The translations under genes were made by a program, and so were the position numbers. A stretch of DNA of 64,000 nt. Source: an uncultured Rhodospirillaceae bacterium (lineage in GTDB: Bacteria > Pseudomonadota > Alphaproteobacteria > Rhodospirillales > Magnetospirillaceae). Shown one piece after another: positions 18,146-30,506 of the stretch (position 1 is the first letter of the stretch; each line of letters begins with the position of its first letter). The notes under the pieces were generated by a model, which worked only from the letters and a program-made list of their open reading frames with translations, did not search any database and was not told the DNA's origin. The stretch lies in the NCBI GenBank assembly GCA_903901915.1, contig CAIUSV010000088.1, forward strand, positions 29,826 through 93,825. Direction: 5' to 3'.

Positions 18146-19770
18146 GACTGCGCCGCCCGGCGGACGGAGAAGTTCTTGGGCACCAGGATGGTGTTCTGCG
18201 GCGGTGCCACGGTATCGAGCGTCGGGAAGTCGATGGTGTAGTGCAACCCCCGGCTTTCACGCCGCGCCAGGGCCGAACGGATGATCAGGTCGGCCACCAT
18301 GGACAGGTTGCGCAGTTCGAGCAGATCGTTGGTGACGCGGAAGCTGCCGTAATAGTCGTTGATCTCGCCCAGCAGCAGCTTGACCCGGTGACGCGCCCGC
18401 TCCAGCCGCTTGGTCGAGCGGACGATACCGACATAGTCCCACATGAAGCGGCGCAGTTCGTCCCAGTTGTGGGCCACCACCACCTCCTCGTCGGAATCGG
18501 TGACCCCGGTCTCGTCCCAAGGCGCCAGTTCGGGAGCGGCCGGCACCTGGCCCAGCTTGGCGCCGATATCGCGGGCGGCGGCGGCGCCGATCACCAGGCA
18601 TTCCAGCAACGAATTCGACGCCATGCGGTTGGCGCCGTGCAGGCCGGTGAAGGCAACCTCGCCAATGGCATAAAGGTTCTCGACATCGGTACGCCCGGCC
18701 AAGTCGGTCAAGACGCCGCCGCAGGTGTAATGGGCCGCCGGCACCACCGGCAGCGGCTCCTTGGTCATGTCGATGCCGAACTTCAGCGCCTCGGCGTGCA
18801 CCGTGGGGAAGTGATGGGTGACGAACTCCGCCGGCTTGTGGCTGATGTCGAGATAGACGCAGTCACAACCCAACCGCTTCATCACGTCGTCGATGGCACG
18901 GGCGACGATGTCGCGCGGCGCCAGTTCGCCGCGGGAATCGTAGTCGTCCATGAAACGGGTGCCGTCGGGACGCAACAGCCGCCCACCCTCGCCGCGCACC
19001 GCCTCGGTAACCAGGAACGACTTGGCCCGGGGGTGGTAGAGGCAGGTCGGGTGGAACTGGCTGAACTCCATGTTGGCGACGCGGCAGCCCGATCGCCAAG
19101 CCATGGCGATGCCGTCACCGGTGGAACCGTCGGGATTGGAGGAATAGAGATAGACCCGGGAGGCGCCGCCGGTCGCCAACACCACGGCGCGAGCGGGGAA
19201 ACGATGGACGCGGCCGTCGCGGCGATCCAGGGCATAGGCGCCGATGCACCGGCCCTGACGCCCCAGCGGCAGTTTTTCGCGGATCAGATCGACGGCGTTG
19301 TGAAACTCGAACAGATCGGCGCTGCTTTCCCGAATCCGGGCCTCCAGGCTGGTCTGGACCGCCTTGCCGGTGGCGTCGGCGGAATGGACGATGCGGCGGT
19401 GGGAATGACCGCCCTCGCGGGTAAGGTGAAGGTCCTCGCCCTCCTGGTCGAACACCACGCCGTTGGCGATCAGCCAGCGGATCGCCTCGGGCGCGCCTTC
19501 GACCACGGCACGCACCGCCGGCTCGACGCAGATGCCGGCGCCGGCCACCAGGGTGTCGGCGATGTGGGCTTCGGTGGAATCGGTGGCGTCCACCACCGCG
19601 GCGATACCGCCCTGGGCATAGCGGGTGCTGCCCTCCGACAGCTCGTTCTTGGACAGGACTGCCACCCGCGCCTCGGGCTTCAGGGCGAGAAGCCCCAACG
19701 CCACCGACAGCCCCGCCGCCCCCGAACCGATCACCAGAAGGTCATAGGGGTCCTTTACGGTCACGCCCAT
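18142..19770 (-). CDS. nadB: L-aspartate oxidase
   Basis: FAD enzyme that oxidises L-aspartate to iminoaspartate, the first step of de novo NAD synthesis. The 542 aa include the dinucleotide-binding motif [17 protein letters not shown] at the N-terminus, the catalytic HPTCLY and [11 protein letters not shown] segments of the succinate dehydrogenase/fumarate reductase superfamily, and a C-terminal helical domain. Length and motifs match NadB better than SdhA because a covalent-FAD His motif is missing. It follows nadC with one base between them and overlaps the cNMP-binding gene downstream. Confidence 0.97.
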   Translation of the reverse strand: MGVTVKDPYDLLVIGSGAAGLSVALGLLALKPEARVAVLSKNELSEGSTRYAQGGIAAVVDATDSTEAHIADTLVAGAGICVEPAVRAVVEGAPEAIRWLIANGVVFDQEGEDLHLTREGGHSHRRIVHSADATGKAVQTSLEARIRESSADLFEFHNAVDLIREKLPLGRQGRCIGAYALDRRDGRVHRFPARAVVLATGGASRVYLYSSNPDGSTGDGIAMAWRSGCRVANMEFSQFHPTCLYHPRAKSFLVTEAVRGEGGRLLRPDGTRFMDDYDSRGELAPRDIVARAIDDVMKRLGCDCVYLDISHKPAEFVTHHFPTVHAEALKFGIDMTKEPLPVVPAAHYTCGGVLTDLAGRTDVENLYAIGEVAFTGLHGANRMASNSLLECLVIGAAAARDIGAKLGQVPAAPELAPWDETGVTDSDEEVVVAHNWDELRRFMWDYVGIVRSTKRLERARHRVKLLLGEINDYYGSFRVTNDLLELRNLSMVADLIIRSALARRESRGLHYTIDFPTLDTVAPPQNTILVPKNFSVRRAAQS

Positions 19771-19771
19771 T

Positions 19772-20641
19772 TCAACTCCAATCCAGACCTATATCGGCCG
19801 CCGGCGCCGATTGAGTGATGCGGCCGACCGACACGAAATCGACACCGGTTTCGGCGATGGCGCGGATGGTGTCAAGGGTCACTCCTCCCGACGCCTCGGT
19901 ACGGCAACGCCCGGCCACCACGGCAACGGCACGCCGCAACGTCTCGGGGGCCATGTTGTCCAACAGCACGATATCGGCGGCGGCGGCGGCGGCCTCGGCG
20001 ACCTGATCGATGGTGTCGCACTCGACCTCGATCCCGCTCCGCCCGGCCTCGCGGGCACGGCGGACGGCGGCGGCGACACCGCCGCATACCGCGATATGGT
20101 TGTCCTTGATCAGCACGCCGTCAAAAAGACCCATGCGGTGGTTGCGGGCGCCGCCGCAGCGGGCGGCGTATTTGGACAGCCGCCGCAAACCGGGAATGGT
20201 CTTGCGGGTATCGAGCAAGGTACAGCCGGTGCCGGCGATGCGCTCGACATAGAGCCGGGTCAGCGAGGCGATGCCCGACAGCAGTTGCAGCAGGTTGAGG
20301 GCGGTGCGCTCGGCGGTCAGCAGGCCGCGCGCCGGCCCCTCGACGACGGCCAGCACCGTTCCGGCCGCCACGGCGTCGCCGTCGGCGACGTTGGCGATGA
20401 AGCGGGCTTCGGGCACCATCAGCCGGAACACCTCCTCGGCCACCGGCAACCCCGCCACCACCAAGGCATGGCGAGCCTCGATGACACCCTTGAAGCACAG
20501 CTCGGCCGGAATGACCGAGGCCGAGGTGACGTCCTCGCCCGGCCCGCCCTTGTCGGCGCCGGTATCCTCGGCCAGGGCGGACAGGATCACCCGCCGCGCG
20601 TCGTCCCAATCAACCTGGGGCAACTCGGAATCAGGCGGCAT
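19772..20641 (-). CDS. nadC: Nicotinate-nucleotide pyrophosphorylase (carboxylating)
   Basis: Quinolinate phosphoribosyltransferase, which turns quinolinate and PRPP into nicotinate mononucleotide. The 289 aa are full length, with the family motifs [33 protein letters not shown] and IKDNH and a C-terminal barrel ending in [20 protein letters not shown]. The start overlaps the end of nadA by 11 bases and the gene ends one base before nadB, so nadA-nadC-nadB is one transcription unit covering the whole aspartate-to-NaMN route. Confidence 0.97.
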   Translation of the reverse strand: MPPDSELPQVDWDDARRVILSALAEDTGADKGGPGEDVTSASVIPAELCFKGVIEARHALVVAGLPVAEEVFRLMVPEARFIANVADGDAVAAGTVLAVVEGPARGLLTAERTALNLLQLLSGIASLTRLYVERIAGTGCTLLDTRKTIPGLRRLSKYAARCGGARNHRMGLFDGVLIKDNHIAVCGGVAAAVRRAREAGRSGIEVECDTIDQVAEAAAAAADIVLLDNMAPETLRRAVAVVAGRCRTEASGGVTLDTIRAIAETGVDFVSVGRITQSAPAADIGLDWS

Positions 20642-21653
20642 TGACCGCGCCTCCGGACATGGGGACGGACTTGCTCATCTCCAACATGCGTTCCAGCGGC
20701 TTCAACGCCGCCAGCCGCAACGCCTCGGGAACGGTGATGGCCGGCGCGTCGTTGCGAAGACAGAGATAGATCTTCTCCAGGGTGTTGCGCGCCATGAACG
20801 GACAGTTGGCGCAAGAACAACCGCCGTCGGCCCCCGGCGCCGGAATGAAGGTCTTGTCCGGAGCCGCCTTGCTCATCTGATGGATGATATGAGGCTCGGT
20901 GGCGATGATGAATTCCGTGGCCGGGCTGGCCAGCACGAAGTCCAGGATGGCGCGGGTCGATCCCACGTGATCGGCCTGGGTCAGGATGGCATCGGGACAT
21001 TCGGGATGGGCCGCCACCAGGGCCTTGGGATGGCGCACCTTGAGCTTGACCAGTTCCTTTTCCGAGAACTGCTCGTGGATGATGCAGCTGCCCGGCCACA
21101 GCGTCATGTCGCGCCCGGTCTTCTTGCGCATGTAGGCGCCGAGATGGCGGTCGGGGGCGAACAGGATCGGCCGATCGGCCGGCAACTGGCGGATGATGGC
21201 CTCGGCGTTGGACGAGGTGACGATGACGTCGGACAGCGCCTTCACCTCGGCCGAGCAGTTGATGTAGGTGACGGCGATGTGGTCGGGATGGGCCTCGCGG
21301 AAAGCGCGGAACGCCTCGGGGCGACAGGATTCCTCCAACGAGCATCCGGCCTCGGCGTCGGGGATCACCACCAGTTTCGACGGCGACAGGATCTTGGCCA
21401 CCTCGCCCATGAAGCGCACGCCGCAGAACACGATCATGTCGGCGTCGGTGGCGGCCGCCTTGCGCGACAGGTCGAGCGAGTCGCCGACGAAATCGGCCAA
21501 GTCCTGAATCTCGCCCTCCTGGTAGTAGTGAGCCAGGATCACGGCATTGCGCTCGCGCCGCAGCCGGTCGATTTCCACCGCCAGATCAAGCGTCGGGTCG
21601 ATGTCGGCTTCGGCAAGGGAGCCGGCGGGGGGCAGAACGATCGTCTCGGTCAT
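20631..21653 (-). CDS. nadA: Quinolinate synthase
   Basis: [4Fe-4S] enzyme that condenses iminoaspartate with dihydroxyacetone phosphate to quinolinate. The 340 aa show the three cluster Cys regions: [26 protein letters not shown] and the C-terminal [32 protein letters not shown] is the substrate-binding N-terminal signature. Start is the ATG at 21653; the frame is open to 21824 but the extension is not conserved in character. It heads the nad operon and is divergent from the receiver gene at 21860. No obvious riboswitch or repressor site was spotted in the 200-base gap. Confidence 0.97.
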   Translation of the reverse strand: MTETIVLPPAGSLAEADIDPTLDLAVEIDRLRRERNAVILAHYYQEGEIQDLADFVGDSLDLSRKAAATDADMIVFCGVRFMGEVAKILSPSKLVVIPDAEAGCSLEESCRPEAFRAFREAHPDHIAVTYINCSAEVKALSDVIVTSSNAEAIIRQLPADRPILFAPDRHLGAYMRKKTGRDMTLWPGSCIIHEQFSEKELVKLKVRHPKALVAAHPECPDAILTQADHVGSTRAILDFVLASPATEFIIATEPHIIHQMSKAAPDKTFIPAPGADGGCSCANCPFMARNTLEKIYLCLRNDAPAITVPEALRLAALKPLERMLEMSKSVPMSGGAVNAA

Positions 21654-21859
21654 CGGTGCGGCTTTCTCGATAAGGGGCGCCTGGGGATCGGGGCATAAGT
21701 AAAGGCCAATTCCACCGCCCGACGCAACCCCGCCATCCCCCTGGCTGACATGTTGAAATGGGAAGTGCCCACCCATATATCGTATGACCATAGGCGGGTT
21801 TCCTGTGCAGTGCCGAGCGCGCATGATCCAATGTGGGGCTTTTGGATGGGCCAGCCGTG

Positions 21860-22285
21860 ATGTCGTCGATCAATCAGAACACGCTCGAGCGCGTCTCTTC
21901 CACGAGAGCGAGCGGTGCCGTGGTCGTCATCGAGGACGAGGCCATTGTCTTGGCCGGCTATCAGATGCTGTTCGAGAGCTGGGGCTATCACGTGGTCGCC
22001 GCCCAGTCCGAGGACGAGGCCATTGAACTTCTGACCCGTCAACATGTGGCGCCCAGCTTCATCCTGGCCGATTTCCGGCTGCGCAACGGCAAGACCGGCA
22101 CCGAGGCTATCGATCGCCTGCGCCAGACCTTCGGCTGGCTCATCCCCGGTGTGGTGGTGACCGGCGACACCGCCGTGTCGGTCGACGGCCTCAAGACCGC
22201 CGCCGCCGCCGGCATGCCCATCCTGCACAAGCCGGTCAACGGCCGCCAGCTTCAGGACATTCTGACCAAGTCGCTGGGACGCTGA
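21860..22285 (+). CDS. Single-domain response regulator (receiver)
   Basis: 141 aa with one CheY-like receiver domain: acidic residues in [20 protein letters not shown], phosphoacceptor Asp in [13 protein letters not shown], Thr in VVVTGDTA and Lys in [11 protein letters not shown]. No output domain. This class is often fed by hybrid kinases in alphaproteobacteria. No kinase is adjacent. ATG at 21860 is taken as start, though GTG at 21833 is possible, and neither has a strong ribosome-binding site. It lies upstream of groESL, but groESL has its own promoter and operator. Confidence 0.85.
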   Translation: MSSINQNTLERVSSTRASGAVVVIEDEAIVLAGYQMLFESWGYHVVAAQSEDEAIELLTRQHVAPSFILADFRLRNGKTGTEAIDRLRQTFGWLIPGVVVTGDTAVSVDGLKTAAAAGMPILHKPVNGRQLQDILTKSLGR

Positions 22286-22310
22286 TCCCGACAATCTTCG
22301 GCGATGACGC

Positions 22311-22339
22311 TTGACAGGGGGGGCATCGCCCCCTAGATG
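22311..22339 (+). promoter_or_regulatory. Promoter of groESL
   Basis: TTGACA (22311-22316), a perfect -35, and TAGATG (22334-22339) are 17 bases apart. The predicted transcription start falls inside the CIRCE element immediately downstream. Confidence 0.7.
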
Positions 22340-22340
22340 G

Positions 22341-22367
22341 TTGGCACTTGTCGGGTGAGAGTGCTAA
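22341..22367 (+). promoter_or_regulatory. CIRCE operator (HrcA binding site)
   Basis: TTGGCACTT (22341-22349), a nine-base spacer and GAGTGCTAA (22359-22367) match the CIRCE consensus TTAGCACTC-N9-GAGTGCTAA. The right arm is perfect and the left arm has two changes. In other bacteria HrcA bound here represses the chaperonin operon until heat shock. hrcA itself is not in the window. Confidence 0.9.
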
Positions 22368-22438
22368 CAACCACCCTCTCCCGGCGTACCGGGTTTACCC
22401 ATCAAGACCACAATCCGATTTGACGGAGGTTCGGAATT

Positions 22439-22726
22439 ATGAAGTTCAGACCGCTCCACGATCGCGTGTTGGTGAAGCGCCTCGAGTCCGAAGAAAAGAC
22501 CGCTGGCGGCATCATCATCCCCGACACCGCGAAGGAGAAGCCGATGCAGGGCGAGGTTATCGCCGTCGGTTCAGGCACCCGCGGCGACGACGGCAAGCTG
22601 GTCGCGCTCGACGTCAAGAAGGGCGATCGCATCCTGTTCGGCAAATGGTCCGGCACCGAGGTCAAGATCGACGGCGACGAGCTGCTGATCATGAAGGAAT
22701 CGGACATTCTCGGCATTCTCGCCTAA
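22439..22726 (+). CDS. groES: Co-chaperonin GroES
   Basis: Heptameric lid of the GroEL folding chamber. The 95 aa show the canonical [20 protein letters not shown] with the mobile loop [18 protein letters not shown] and the C-terminal [18 protein letters not shown]. Start ATG 22439 has GGAGG upstream. It is transcribed from the CIRCE-controlled promoter and followed by groEL after 21 bases. Confidence 0.98.
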   Translation: MKFRPLHDRVLVKRLESEEKTAGGIIIPDTAKEKPMQGEVIAVGSGTRGDDGKLVALDVKKGDRILFGKWSGTEVKIDGDELLIMKESDILGILA

Positions 22727-24397
<1,671 letters not shown>

Positions 24398-24430
24398 GTC
24401 CAGGCCAACCCGAACCGTTACGGTAACGGA

Positions 24431-24459
24431 AACCCCTCCCGGCAACGGGAGGGGTTTTT
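24431..24459 (+). terminator. Intrinsic terminator of groESL
   Basis: Perfect stem CCCCTCCC/GGGAGGGG (24433-24440 and 24447-24454) with a GGCAAC loop, followed by five Ts. It sits 33 bases after the groEL stop codon. Confidence 0.92.
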
Positions 24460-24544
24460 CGTTGGCCGATTCCGTCCTTGCATCGTCACAGCCACCCCGC
24501 TACCGTAACCACACTTTCCGTCCGTAATTTGCGGGGACAATACA

Positions 24545-25750
24545 GTGCTCGATGGTCGACGGGTCCTTCTGATCATTTCCGGTGGCATCGCCGCGTATAA
24601 ATCCCTGGAGCTGATCCGCCGGCTGAAGGACCGGGGCGCCGCGGTGCGCTGCATCCTGACCAAGGGCGGCGCGCAGTTCGTCACCCCGCTGTCGGTGGCG
24701 GCGCTGTCGGGCGACAAGGTCTATCAGGACACCTTCTCGCTGACCGACGAGGCCGAGATGGGCCATATCCGGCTGTCGCGGGAAGCCGATCTGGTGGTGG
24801 TGGCACCGGCCACCGCCAACCTGCTGGCCAAGATGGCCGCCGGCATCGCCGACGACCTCGCCTCCACCGCCCTGCTGGCCACCGACAAACCGGTGCTGGT
24901 GGCGCCGGCGATGAACACCATGATGTGGGACCACGTCGCCACCCAGGCCAATGTCGCCACCTTGGCCGGACGCGGCATCCATCGCGTCGGCCCCGCCGCC
25001 GGCGACCTTGCCTGCGGCGAGGTCGGCTCGGGGCGCATGGCCGAGCCGGCGGCGATCCTGGAGCGTATCGCCGAGCTTCTCGGCGGCGGCGGACCGCTTG
25101 CCGGCGTCAAGGCGGTGGTGACCAGCGGTCCGACCTTCGAGGCCATCGACCCGGTGCGCTATATCGCCAACCGCTCGTCGGGCAAGCAGGGCCACGCCAT
25201 CGCCGCCGCCCTGGCGGCGCTGGGCGCCGACGTCACCCTGGTCAGCGGACCGGTGGCGCTGGACGATCCCGCCGGACTGCGCACCATCCATGTGGAAAGC
25301 GCGGTACAGATGCTGAATGCGGTCAGGGGCGAGTTGCCGGCCGACGTGGTGGTCTGCGCCGCCGCCGTCGCCGACTGGACGGTGGCCAACCGTGCCCCCC
25401 ACAAGCGCAAGAAGCAGGCCGGGGCGCCGCCGCCGGTAATCGAGCTGGCGCCCAATCCCGACATCCTGGCCACGGTGTCCAAGGCCGCCGGGCTGCGGCC
25501 GCGACTGGTGGTGGGGTTCGCCGCCGAGACCGAGCGATTGCTGGACAACGCCCGCGACAAGCTGGCGCGCAAGGGCTGTGACTGGATCATCGCCAACGAC
25601 GTCTCCGAGGACAGCGGCACCTTCGGCGGCGACGCCAACCGCATCCACCTGATCGACGCCGAGGGAATCGAGGACTGGCCGTTGCTGGACAAGACCGAGG
25701 TGGCGGCCCGCCTCGCCGCCCGCATCGCCACGGCATTGGGGGCTGAATAA
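24545..25750 (+). CDS. coaBC: Bifunctional phosphopantothenoylcysteine decarboxylase / phosphopantothenate-cysteine ligase
   Basis: Two steps of coenzyme A synthesis in one 401-aa protein. The N-terminal flavin-dependent decarboxylase (about 1-190) has [20 protein letters not shown], the [20 protein letters not shown] region with its catalytic His, and [10 protein letters not shown]. The C-terminal ligase (about 195-400) has [29 protein letters not shown] and [12 protein letters not shown] at 24545 is the start. Its TAA overlaps the dut ATG by one base. The pan genes for the preceding pathway are at 54-56 kb in the same window. Confidence 0.96.
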   Translation: MLDGRRVLLIISGGIAAYKSLELIRRLKDRGAAVRCILTKGGAQFVTPLSVAALSGDKVYQDTFSLTDEAEMGHIRLSREADLVVVAPATANLLAKMAAGIADDLASTALLATDKPVLVAPAMNTMMWDHVATQANVATLAGRGIHRVGPAAGDLACGEVGSGRMAEPAAILERIAELLGGGGPLAGVKAVVTSGPTFEAIDPVRYIANRSSGKQGHAIAAALAALGADVTLVSGPVALDDPAGLRTIHVESAVQMLNAVRGELPADVVVCAAAVADWTVANRAPHKRKKQAGAPPPVIELAPNPDILATVSKAAGLRPRLVVGFAAETERLLDNARDKLARKGCDWIIANDVSEDSGTFGGDANRIHLIDAEGIEDWPLLDKTEVAARLAARIATALGAE

Positions 25751-26226
25751 TGACCAACGTGGTATCCGTGGCACTCCAACGCCTCGAGCACGCCGCCGAC
25801 CTGCCGACCCCGCGCTACGAGACCGAGCATGCCGCCGGCATGGATCTGATGGCCTGCCTGCCCGCCGACGTCGAGCTTGCCCCCGGCACATACGCCGTGA
25901 TCCCCACCGGCTTTGCCATCGCCCTGCCGAACGGGTTCGAGGCGCAGGTACGGCCGCGCTCGGGCCTTGCGGCCAAGCACGGTATCACCGTGCTCAACGC
26001 GCCGGGGACCATCGACGCCGACTATCGCGGCGAGATCGGCGTCATTCTGGTCAATCACGGCAAGGTCCCGTTCGCGGTGACGCGGGGTATGCGCATCGCC
26101 CAGCTGGTGGTGGCGCCGGTGTCGAGGGTGGCTTGGCACGAGACCGACCGGTTGCCCGACACCGCGCGCGGCGGTGGCGGCTTCGGCTCGACCGGAACCG
26201 GACAGGGGGGGCAAACCGCATGCTGA
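25750..26226 (+). CDS. dut: Deoxyuridine 5'-triphosphate nucleotidohydrolase
   Basis: dUTPase, which removes dUTP and supplies dUMP for thymidylate. The 158 aa contain all five family motifs: [50 protein letters not shown] and the C-terminal [15 protein letters not shown] lid. It is linked by a one-base overlap to coaBC, a pairing seen widely in proteobacteria, and overlaps the downstream Rrf2 gene by seven bases. Confidence 0.97.
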   Translation: MTNVVSVALQRLEHAADLPTPRYETEHAAGMDLMACLPADVELAPGTYAVIPTGFAIALPNGFEAQVRPRSGLAAKHGITVLNAPGTIDADYRGEIGVILVNHGKVPFAVTRGMRIAQLVVAPVSRVAWHETDRLPDTARGGGGFGSTGTGQGGQTAC

Positions 26227-26675
26227 GGCCGTCGAAAAAAATGCTGTTCGCCATCGAGGCGGTGCTCGACATCGCCTACCACGCCGGCGGCGAACCGGTC
26301 CAAAGCCGCGAGATCACCCGCCGGCAGGGCATTCCCCGGCGCTATCTGGAACAGACCCTGCAACAACTGGTTCGCGCCGGCGTGCTGGTCGGCGTGCGCG
26401 GCCCCCGCGGCGGCTATCGCCTGGCGCGAGAGCGGCGGCGCATCTCGGTGGGCGAGGTGGTAAAGGTGGTGCGCGCGGTGGAAACCGCCGAGGACCCCTA
26501 TCAGGACATGCCGGCGTCGGAGCTGGGTAAAAGCGTCATCCGGCCGATGTGGGGCGATCTGAGCGACGAGATCATGAACCGGCTGGACGCCATCAGCATC
26601 GATGACCTGTGCATGCGCGCCTACAAGGGCGGCATTCCCAGCGAGGCGCACCAGAAGCTCGACTTCACAATCTAG
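26220..26675 (+). CDS. Rrf2-family transcriptional regulator
   Basis: 151-aa winged-helix regulator. The N-terminal helix-turn-helix reads [20 protein letters not shown] and the wing is [20 protein letters not shown]. The three clustered Cys that hold the Fe-S cluster in IscR and NsrR are absent; only one Cys ([10 protein letters not shown]) is seen, so it more likely senses a small molecule or a protein partner, as CymR does. Start ATG at 26220 overlaps the dut stop. It sits 74 bases before cysK with a perfect palindrome between them, which makes cysteine synthesis the best guess for its target. Confidence 0.88.
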   Translation: MLRPSKKMLFAIEAVLDIAYHAGGEPVQSREITRRQGIPRRYLEQTLQQLVRAGVLVGVRGPRGGYRLARERRRISVGEVVKVVRAVETAEDPYQDMPASELGKSVIRPMWGDLSDEIMNRLDAISIDDLCMRAYKGGIPSEAHQKLDFTI

Positions 26676-26703
26676 CCCTGGAATTCCCCACTGAATTGGT
26701 TTA

Positions 26704-26727
26704 GTGTAGTTAGCAGATTAACTACAC
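26704..26727 (+). promoter_or_regulatory. Perfect palindromic operator before cysK
   Basis: GTGTAGTTA (26704-26712), spacer GCAGAT, and TAACTACAC (26719-26727) form a perfect 9+9 inverted repeat, and it is AT-rich against a GC-rich background. It lies 22 bases before the probable cysK start. The adjacent Rrf2-family gene is the obvious candidate to bind it. That link is inferred from position. Confidence 0.7.
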
Positions 26728-26749
26728 CGTCATCATGGAGAATAAGGCG

Positions 26750-27718
<969 letters not shown>

Positions 27719-27732
27719 GCCCTTTAAGATGG

Positions 27733-27769
27733 CCCCTCCCCCGGCCGAGGCCGGAGGGAGGGGTTTTTC
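27733..27769 (+). terminator. Intrinsic terminator of cysK
   Basis: A long GC-rich hairpin, CCCCTCCCCCGGCC against GGCCGGAGGGAGGGG with one bulged base, followed by TTTTTCTT. It begins 14 bases after the cysK stop and ends before the moeB-like gene. Confidence 0.9.
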
Positions 27770-27783
27770 TTGTCGAGGCCGCC

Positions 27784-28584
27784 ATGGACTTTACCGAGGA
27801 CCAGATCCACCGTTACGCCCGCCACATCATCCTGCCGGAGGTCGGCGGCGTCGGGCAGGCGCGGCTGCTGGACTCGTCGGCGCTGGTGGTGGGGGCCGGC
27901 GGGTTGGGATCGCCGCTGATCCTCTATCTCGCCGCCGCCGGAGTCGGCACCATCGCGGTGGTCGATGACGACGTGGTCGAACTGTCCAACCTGCAACGCC
28001 AGGTCATCCACACCACCCCGCGACTCGGACTGGCCAAGGTGGACAGCGCCGCGCGCGCCGTCGCCGAAATCAACCCCGACGTCCGGCTGGTCCCCATCCG
28101 CGCCCGCCTCGACCGCGACAACGCCCGCGCCATCATCGCCGACTATCCGGTGGTGGCCGACGGCTCGGACAATTTCGCCACCCGCTTCCTGGTCAACGAC
28201 GCCTGCCGGCTGGAGGGCAAGACCCTGGTGTCGGCGGCCATCCTGCGCTTCGACGGCCAGTTGGCCACCTACAAGCCGGGGGGGCCGTGCTATCGCTGCA
28301 TCTTCCGCGAGCCGCCGCCCGAGGGCCACGTTCCCACCTGCTCCAGCGCCGGGGTGCTGGGCGCCATCGCCGGCACCATGGGGGCGATGCAGGCCACCGA
28401 AGTGGTCAAGGAACTGCTGGGCATCGGCGACTCGCTGGCGGGACGGCTGGTGATCTACGACGCCCTGTCGGTCAGCTTCCGCACCGTTCGGGTGCCGCGC
28501 GATCCGCAATGTCCGCTGTGCGGCGACCACCCCACCATCACCGACCTGTCGGCCCATGGGAGTACCGCCAATGCCTGCGGCTGA
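27784..28584 (+). CDS. moeB: ThiF/MoeB-family sulfur-carrier adenylyltransferase
   Basis: Activates the C-terminus of a ubiquitin-like sulfur carrier (MoaD or ThiS) by adenylation, for molybdopterin or thiamine synthesis. The 266 aa have the ATP-binding GAGGLGSPLILYLAAAGVG, the conserved VVELSNLQRQVIH, and zinc-binding pairs CYRC and CPLCG. There is no rhodanese domain. ThiF and MoeB cannot be told apart by motif alone, so the symbol is provisional. The end overlaps the DsrE-like gene by 14 bases. Confidence 0.88.
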   Translation: MDFTEDQIHRYARHIILPEVGGVGQARLLDSSALVVGAGGLGSPLILYLAAAGVGTIAVVDDDVVELSNLQRQVIHTTPRLGLAKVDSAARAVAEINPDVRLVPIRARLDRDNARAIIADYPVVADGSDNFATRFLVNDACRLEGKTLVSAAILRFDGQLATYKPGGPCYRCIFREPPPEGHVPTCSSAGVLGAIAGTMGAMQATEVVKELLGIGDSLAGRLVIYDALSVSFRTVRVPRDPQCPLCGDHPTITDLSAHGSTANACG

Positions 28585-28999
28585 GAAATCGTCCCCGGAC
28601 AAGCTGTCGATCGTGGTGTTTTCCGGCGCCTTCGACAAAGTTCATTACGCCCTGGCCATGGCGGCGGCCTCGATCGCCACCAATGTGCCGGCCACCCTGT
28701 TCTTCACCATGGGCGCCATCCGCGCGCTGGAACGGCCGCTGGCCGACGGCAGCCCCGCCTGGGCCCGCCTGCCGGGGGCCGGAATGGATGCCGGCTTCAA
28801 GGGGCGCGGCATCGCCACCTTCGAGGAATTGCTGGACTCCTGTGTCGCCCTGGGCGTCACCTTCATGGTGTGCGAAATGGGACTGCGGGCCATGGACATC
28901 CCCCCCGACCGGCTGCGCCCCGACGTGCCCGTCGCCATTGGCGGCCTCGTCACCTTCCAGACCGATGCCTCACGGAATGGCACGATGGTGTTCATCTAA
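28571..28999 (+). CDS. DsrE-like family protein
   Basis: 142 aa of the DsrE/DsrF/peroxiredoxin-like fold: SIVVFSGAFDKVHYALAMAA, ATLFFTMGAIRAL, a long disordered loop, and ALGVTFMVCEMGLRAMDI with a Cys at the position often used for persulfide transfer. Start ATG 28571 has GGGAG eight bases upstream; ATG 28556 is a weaker choice. It overlaps the moeB-like gene, which supports a role in sulfur relay to a carrier protein. It differs from TusD/DsrE in length, so the exact partner is unknown. Confidence 0.82.
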   Translation: MPAAEKSSPDKLSIVVFSGAFDKVHYALAMAAASIATNVPATLFFTMGAIRALERPLADGSPAWARLPGAGMDAGFKGRGIATFEELLDSCVALGVTFMVCEMGLRAMDIPPDRLRPDVPVAIGGLVTFQTDASRNGTMVFI

Positions 29000-29063
29000 C
29001 CGTCATGCCACTATCGGTCGACCCTGGCTAGAATGGCGCAACCATTCTTTCGGGGGGACCGCC

Positions 29064-30419
29064 ATGACCAGAACAACCCTTGCCGCCGCCGCAATCGCCG
29101 CCGCAATCGTCTCGGCGCCCGCCGCCCACGCCGCGCCGCCCGCCGGGCTGGACCGGATCAACCACATCGTCGTGGTCTATCTGGAAAACCGCAGCTTCGA
29201 CAGCATGTTCGGAAAGTTTCCCGGCGCCAACGGACTGAACGAGGCCATGGCGGCCGCGCCCCAGGTGGACAGGGCGGGCAGGCCCTACGCGGTGCTGCCC
29301 GCCATCCTGGACGAGAAGAGCAAGCAGCCCGATCCGCGCTTTCCCGCCGATCTCGTCAACGCCCCGTTCGACATCGGCCGCTATGTCAAGCTGACGGAAA
29401 AGCACCGCGATCTGGTGCACCGCTTCTACCAGAACCAGGAACAGATCAACGGCGGCGGGAACGACCGATTCGTCGCCGGGTCCGATGCTGGCGGGCTGGC
29501 GATGGGCTATTACGACACGTCGAAGACCCGGCTATGGGCCTATGCCCGCGAATTCACCCTGGCCGATAATTTTTTTCAGGCGGCATTCGGCGGATCGTCG
29601 CTCAACCATTTCTGGCTGGTCTGCGCCTGCACCCCCAAATTCGACTCCGCCCCCGCCGCCATCCGCGCCCAGCTCGACGCCGACGGCCATCTGCTAAAGG
29701 ACGGGGCGATATCGCCCGATGGCTACGTCATCAACACCATCTTCTCGTTCTATCCGCCCTATCCGGCATCGGCTACCGATGTCGCCCGCCGGCTGCCGCC
29801 GCTGACCGAGACCAACATCGGCGACCGCCTCAGCGAAAAGAAGGTGTCGTGGGCATGGTATTCCGGTGGCTGGAACGCCGCCATGGCCGGGCGCGTCGAA
29901 GGCAACTTCCAGTATCACCATCAGCCCTTCTCCTTCTTCGCCAGCACCGGCGAGGGCACCAGGGCCAAGGCTGAACATCTCAAGGACGAGACCGATCTGT
30001 TCGCCGCAGTCGCCCAGGGAAAACTGCCGGCGGTAAGCTTCTACAAGCCGGCCGGCGACGACAACGAGCACCCCGGCTATGCCGATGTCGCCAGGGGCGA
30101 CGCCAAGGTCGCCGGCCTGATCGACGCCATCCGCAAGAGCCCGCTGTGGAGAGACACCGCCATCATCGTCACCTATGACGAGAACGGCGGCTTCTGGGAC
30201 CATGTGGCGCCGCCCAAGGCCGATCGCTGGGGGCCGGGCACCCGGATTCCCGCCATGGTGATCTCGCCCTACGCCCGCAAGGGCTTTGTCGATCACACCG
30301 TCTACGACACCACCTCGATTCTGAAGCTGATCGAGACCCGCTACCGCCTGAAGCCGCTGGGCGAGCGCGACGCCAAGGCCGGCGACCTGACCAACGCCTT
30401 CGACTTCGGTGCCAAGTGA
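29064..30419 (+). CDS. Secreted phosphoesterase (acid phosphatase / phospholipase C family)
   Basis: 451-aa exported hydrolase. Signal peptide at residues 1-24 (LAAAAIAAAIVSAPAAHA). The mature part shows the phosphoesterase hallmarks IVVVYLENRSFDSMFGKFPG, GSSLNHFWLVCACTP, the metal-binding TYDENGGFWDHVAPPK and PAMVISPYARKGFVDHTVYD near the C-terminus. Family members include AcpA-type acid phosphatases and phospholipases C; substrate choice cannot be read here. Start ATG 29064 follows GGGGGGA. It stands alone, with its own gap on both sides. Confidence 0.9.
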   Translation: MTRTTLAAAAIAAAIVSAPAAHAAPPAGLDRINHIVVVYLENRSFDSMFGKFPGANGLNEAMAAAPQVDRAGRPYAVLPAILDEKSKQPDPRFPADLVNAPFDIGRYVKLTEKHRDLVHRFYQNQEQINGGGNDRFVAGSDAGGLAMGYYDTSKTRLWAYAREFTLADNFFQAAFGGSSLNHFWLVCACTPKFDSAPAAIRAQLDADGHLLKDGAISPDGYVINTIFSFYPPYPASATDVARRLPPLTETNIGDRLSEKKVSWAWYSGGWNAAMAGRVEGNFQYHHQPFSFFASTGEGTRAKAEHLKDETDLFAAVAQGKLPAVSFYKPAGDDNEHPGYADVARGDAKVAGLIDAIRKSPLWRDTAIIVTYDENGGFWDHVAPPKADRWGPGTRIPAMVISPYARKGFVDHTVYDTTSILKLIETRYRLKPLGERDAKAGDLTNAFDFGAK

Positions 30420-30421
30420 CC

Positions 30422-30438
30422 TGTTACCCGATGTTACC
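30422..30438 (+). promoter_or_regulatory. Direct repeat TGTTACC, possible response-regulator box
   Basis: TGTTACC occurs at 30422-30428 and again at 30432-30438, exactly ten bases apart, about 70 bases before the Spy-like gene. A third partial copy (GGTTACGAT) starts at 30455. Tandem half-sites one helical turn apart are typical of OmpR/PhoB-class regulators such as CpxR. Confidence 0.45.
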
Positions 30439-30506
30439 GTTTCAGCCATCGGACGGTTACGATGACGATCTATAACGGCGTCATCCCGTTCCCACCCAAA
30501 GGTGAC

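Noticed and set aside
18241..19818. A 525-codon frame opposite nadB, and similarly 57143-59230 opposite ccoI
   Set aside because: Low-complexity His/Gln/Gly-rich translations typical of GC-rich shadows; the real genes on the other strand are unmistakable.
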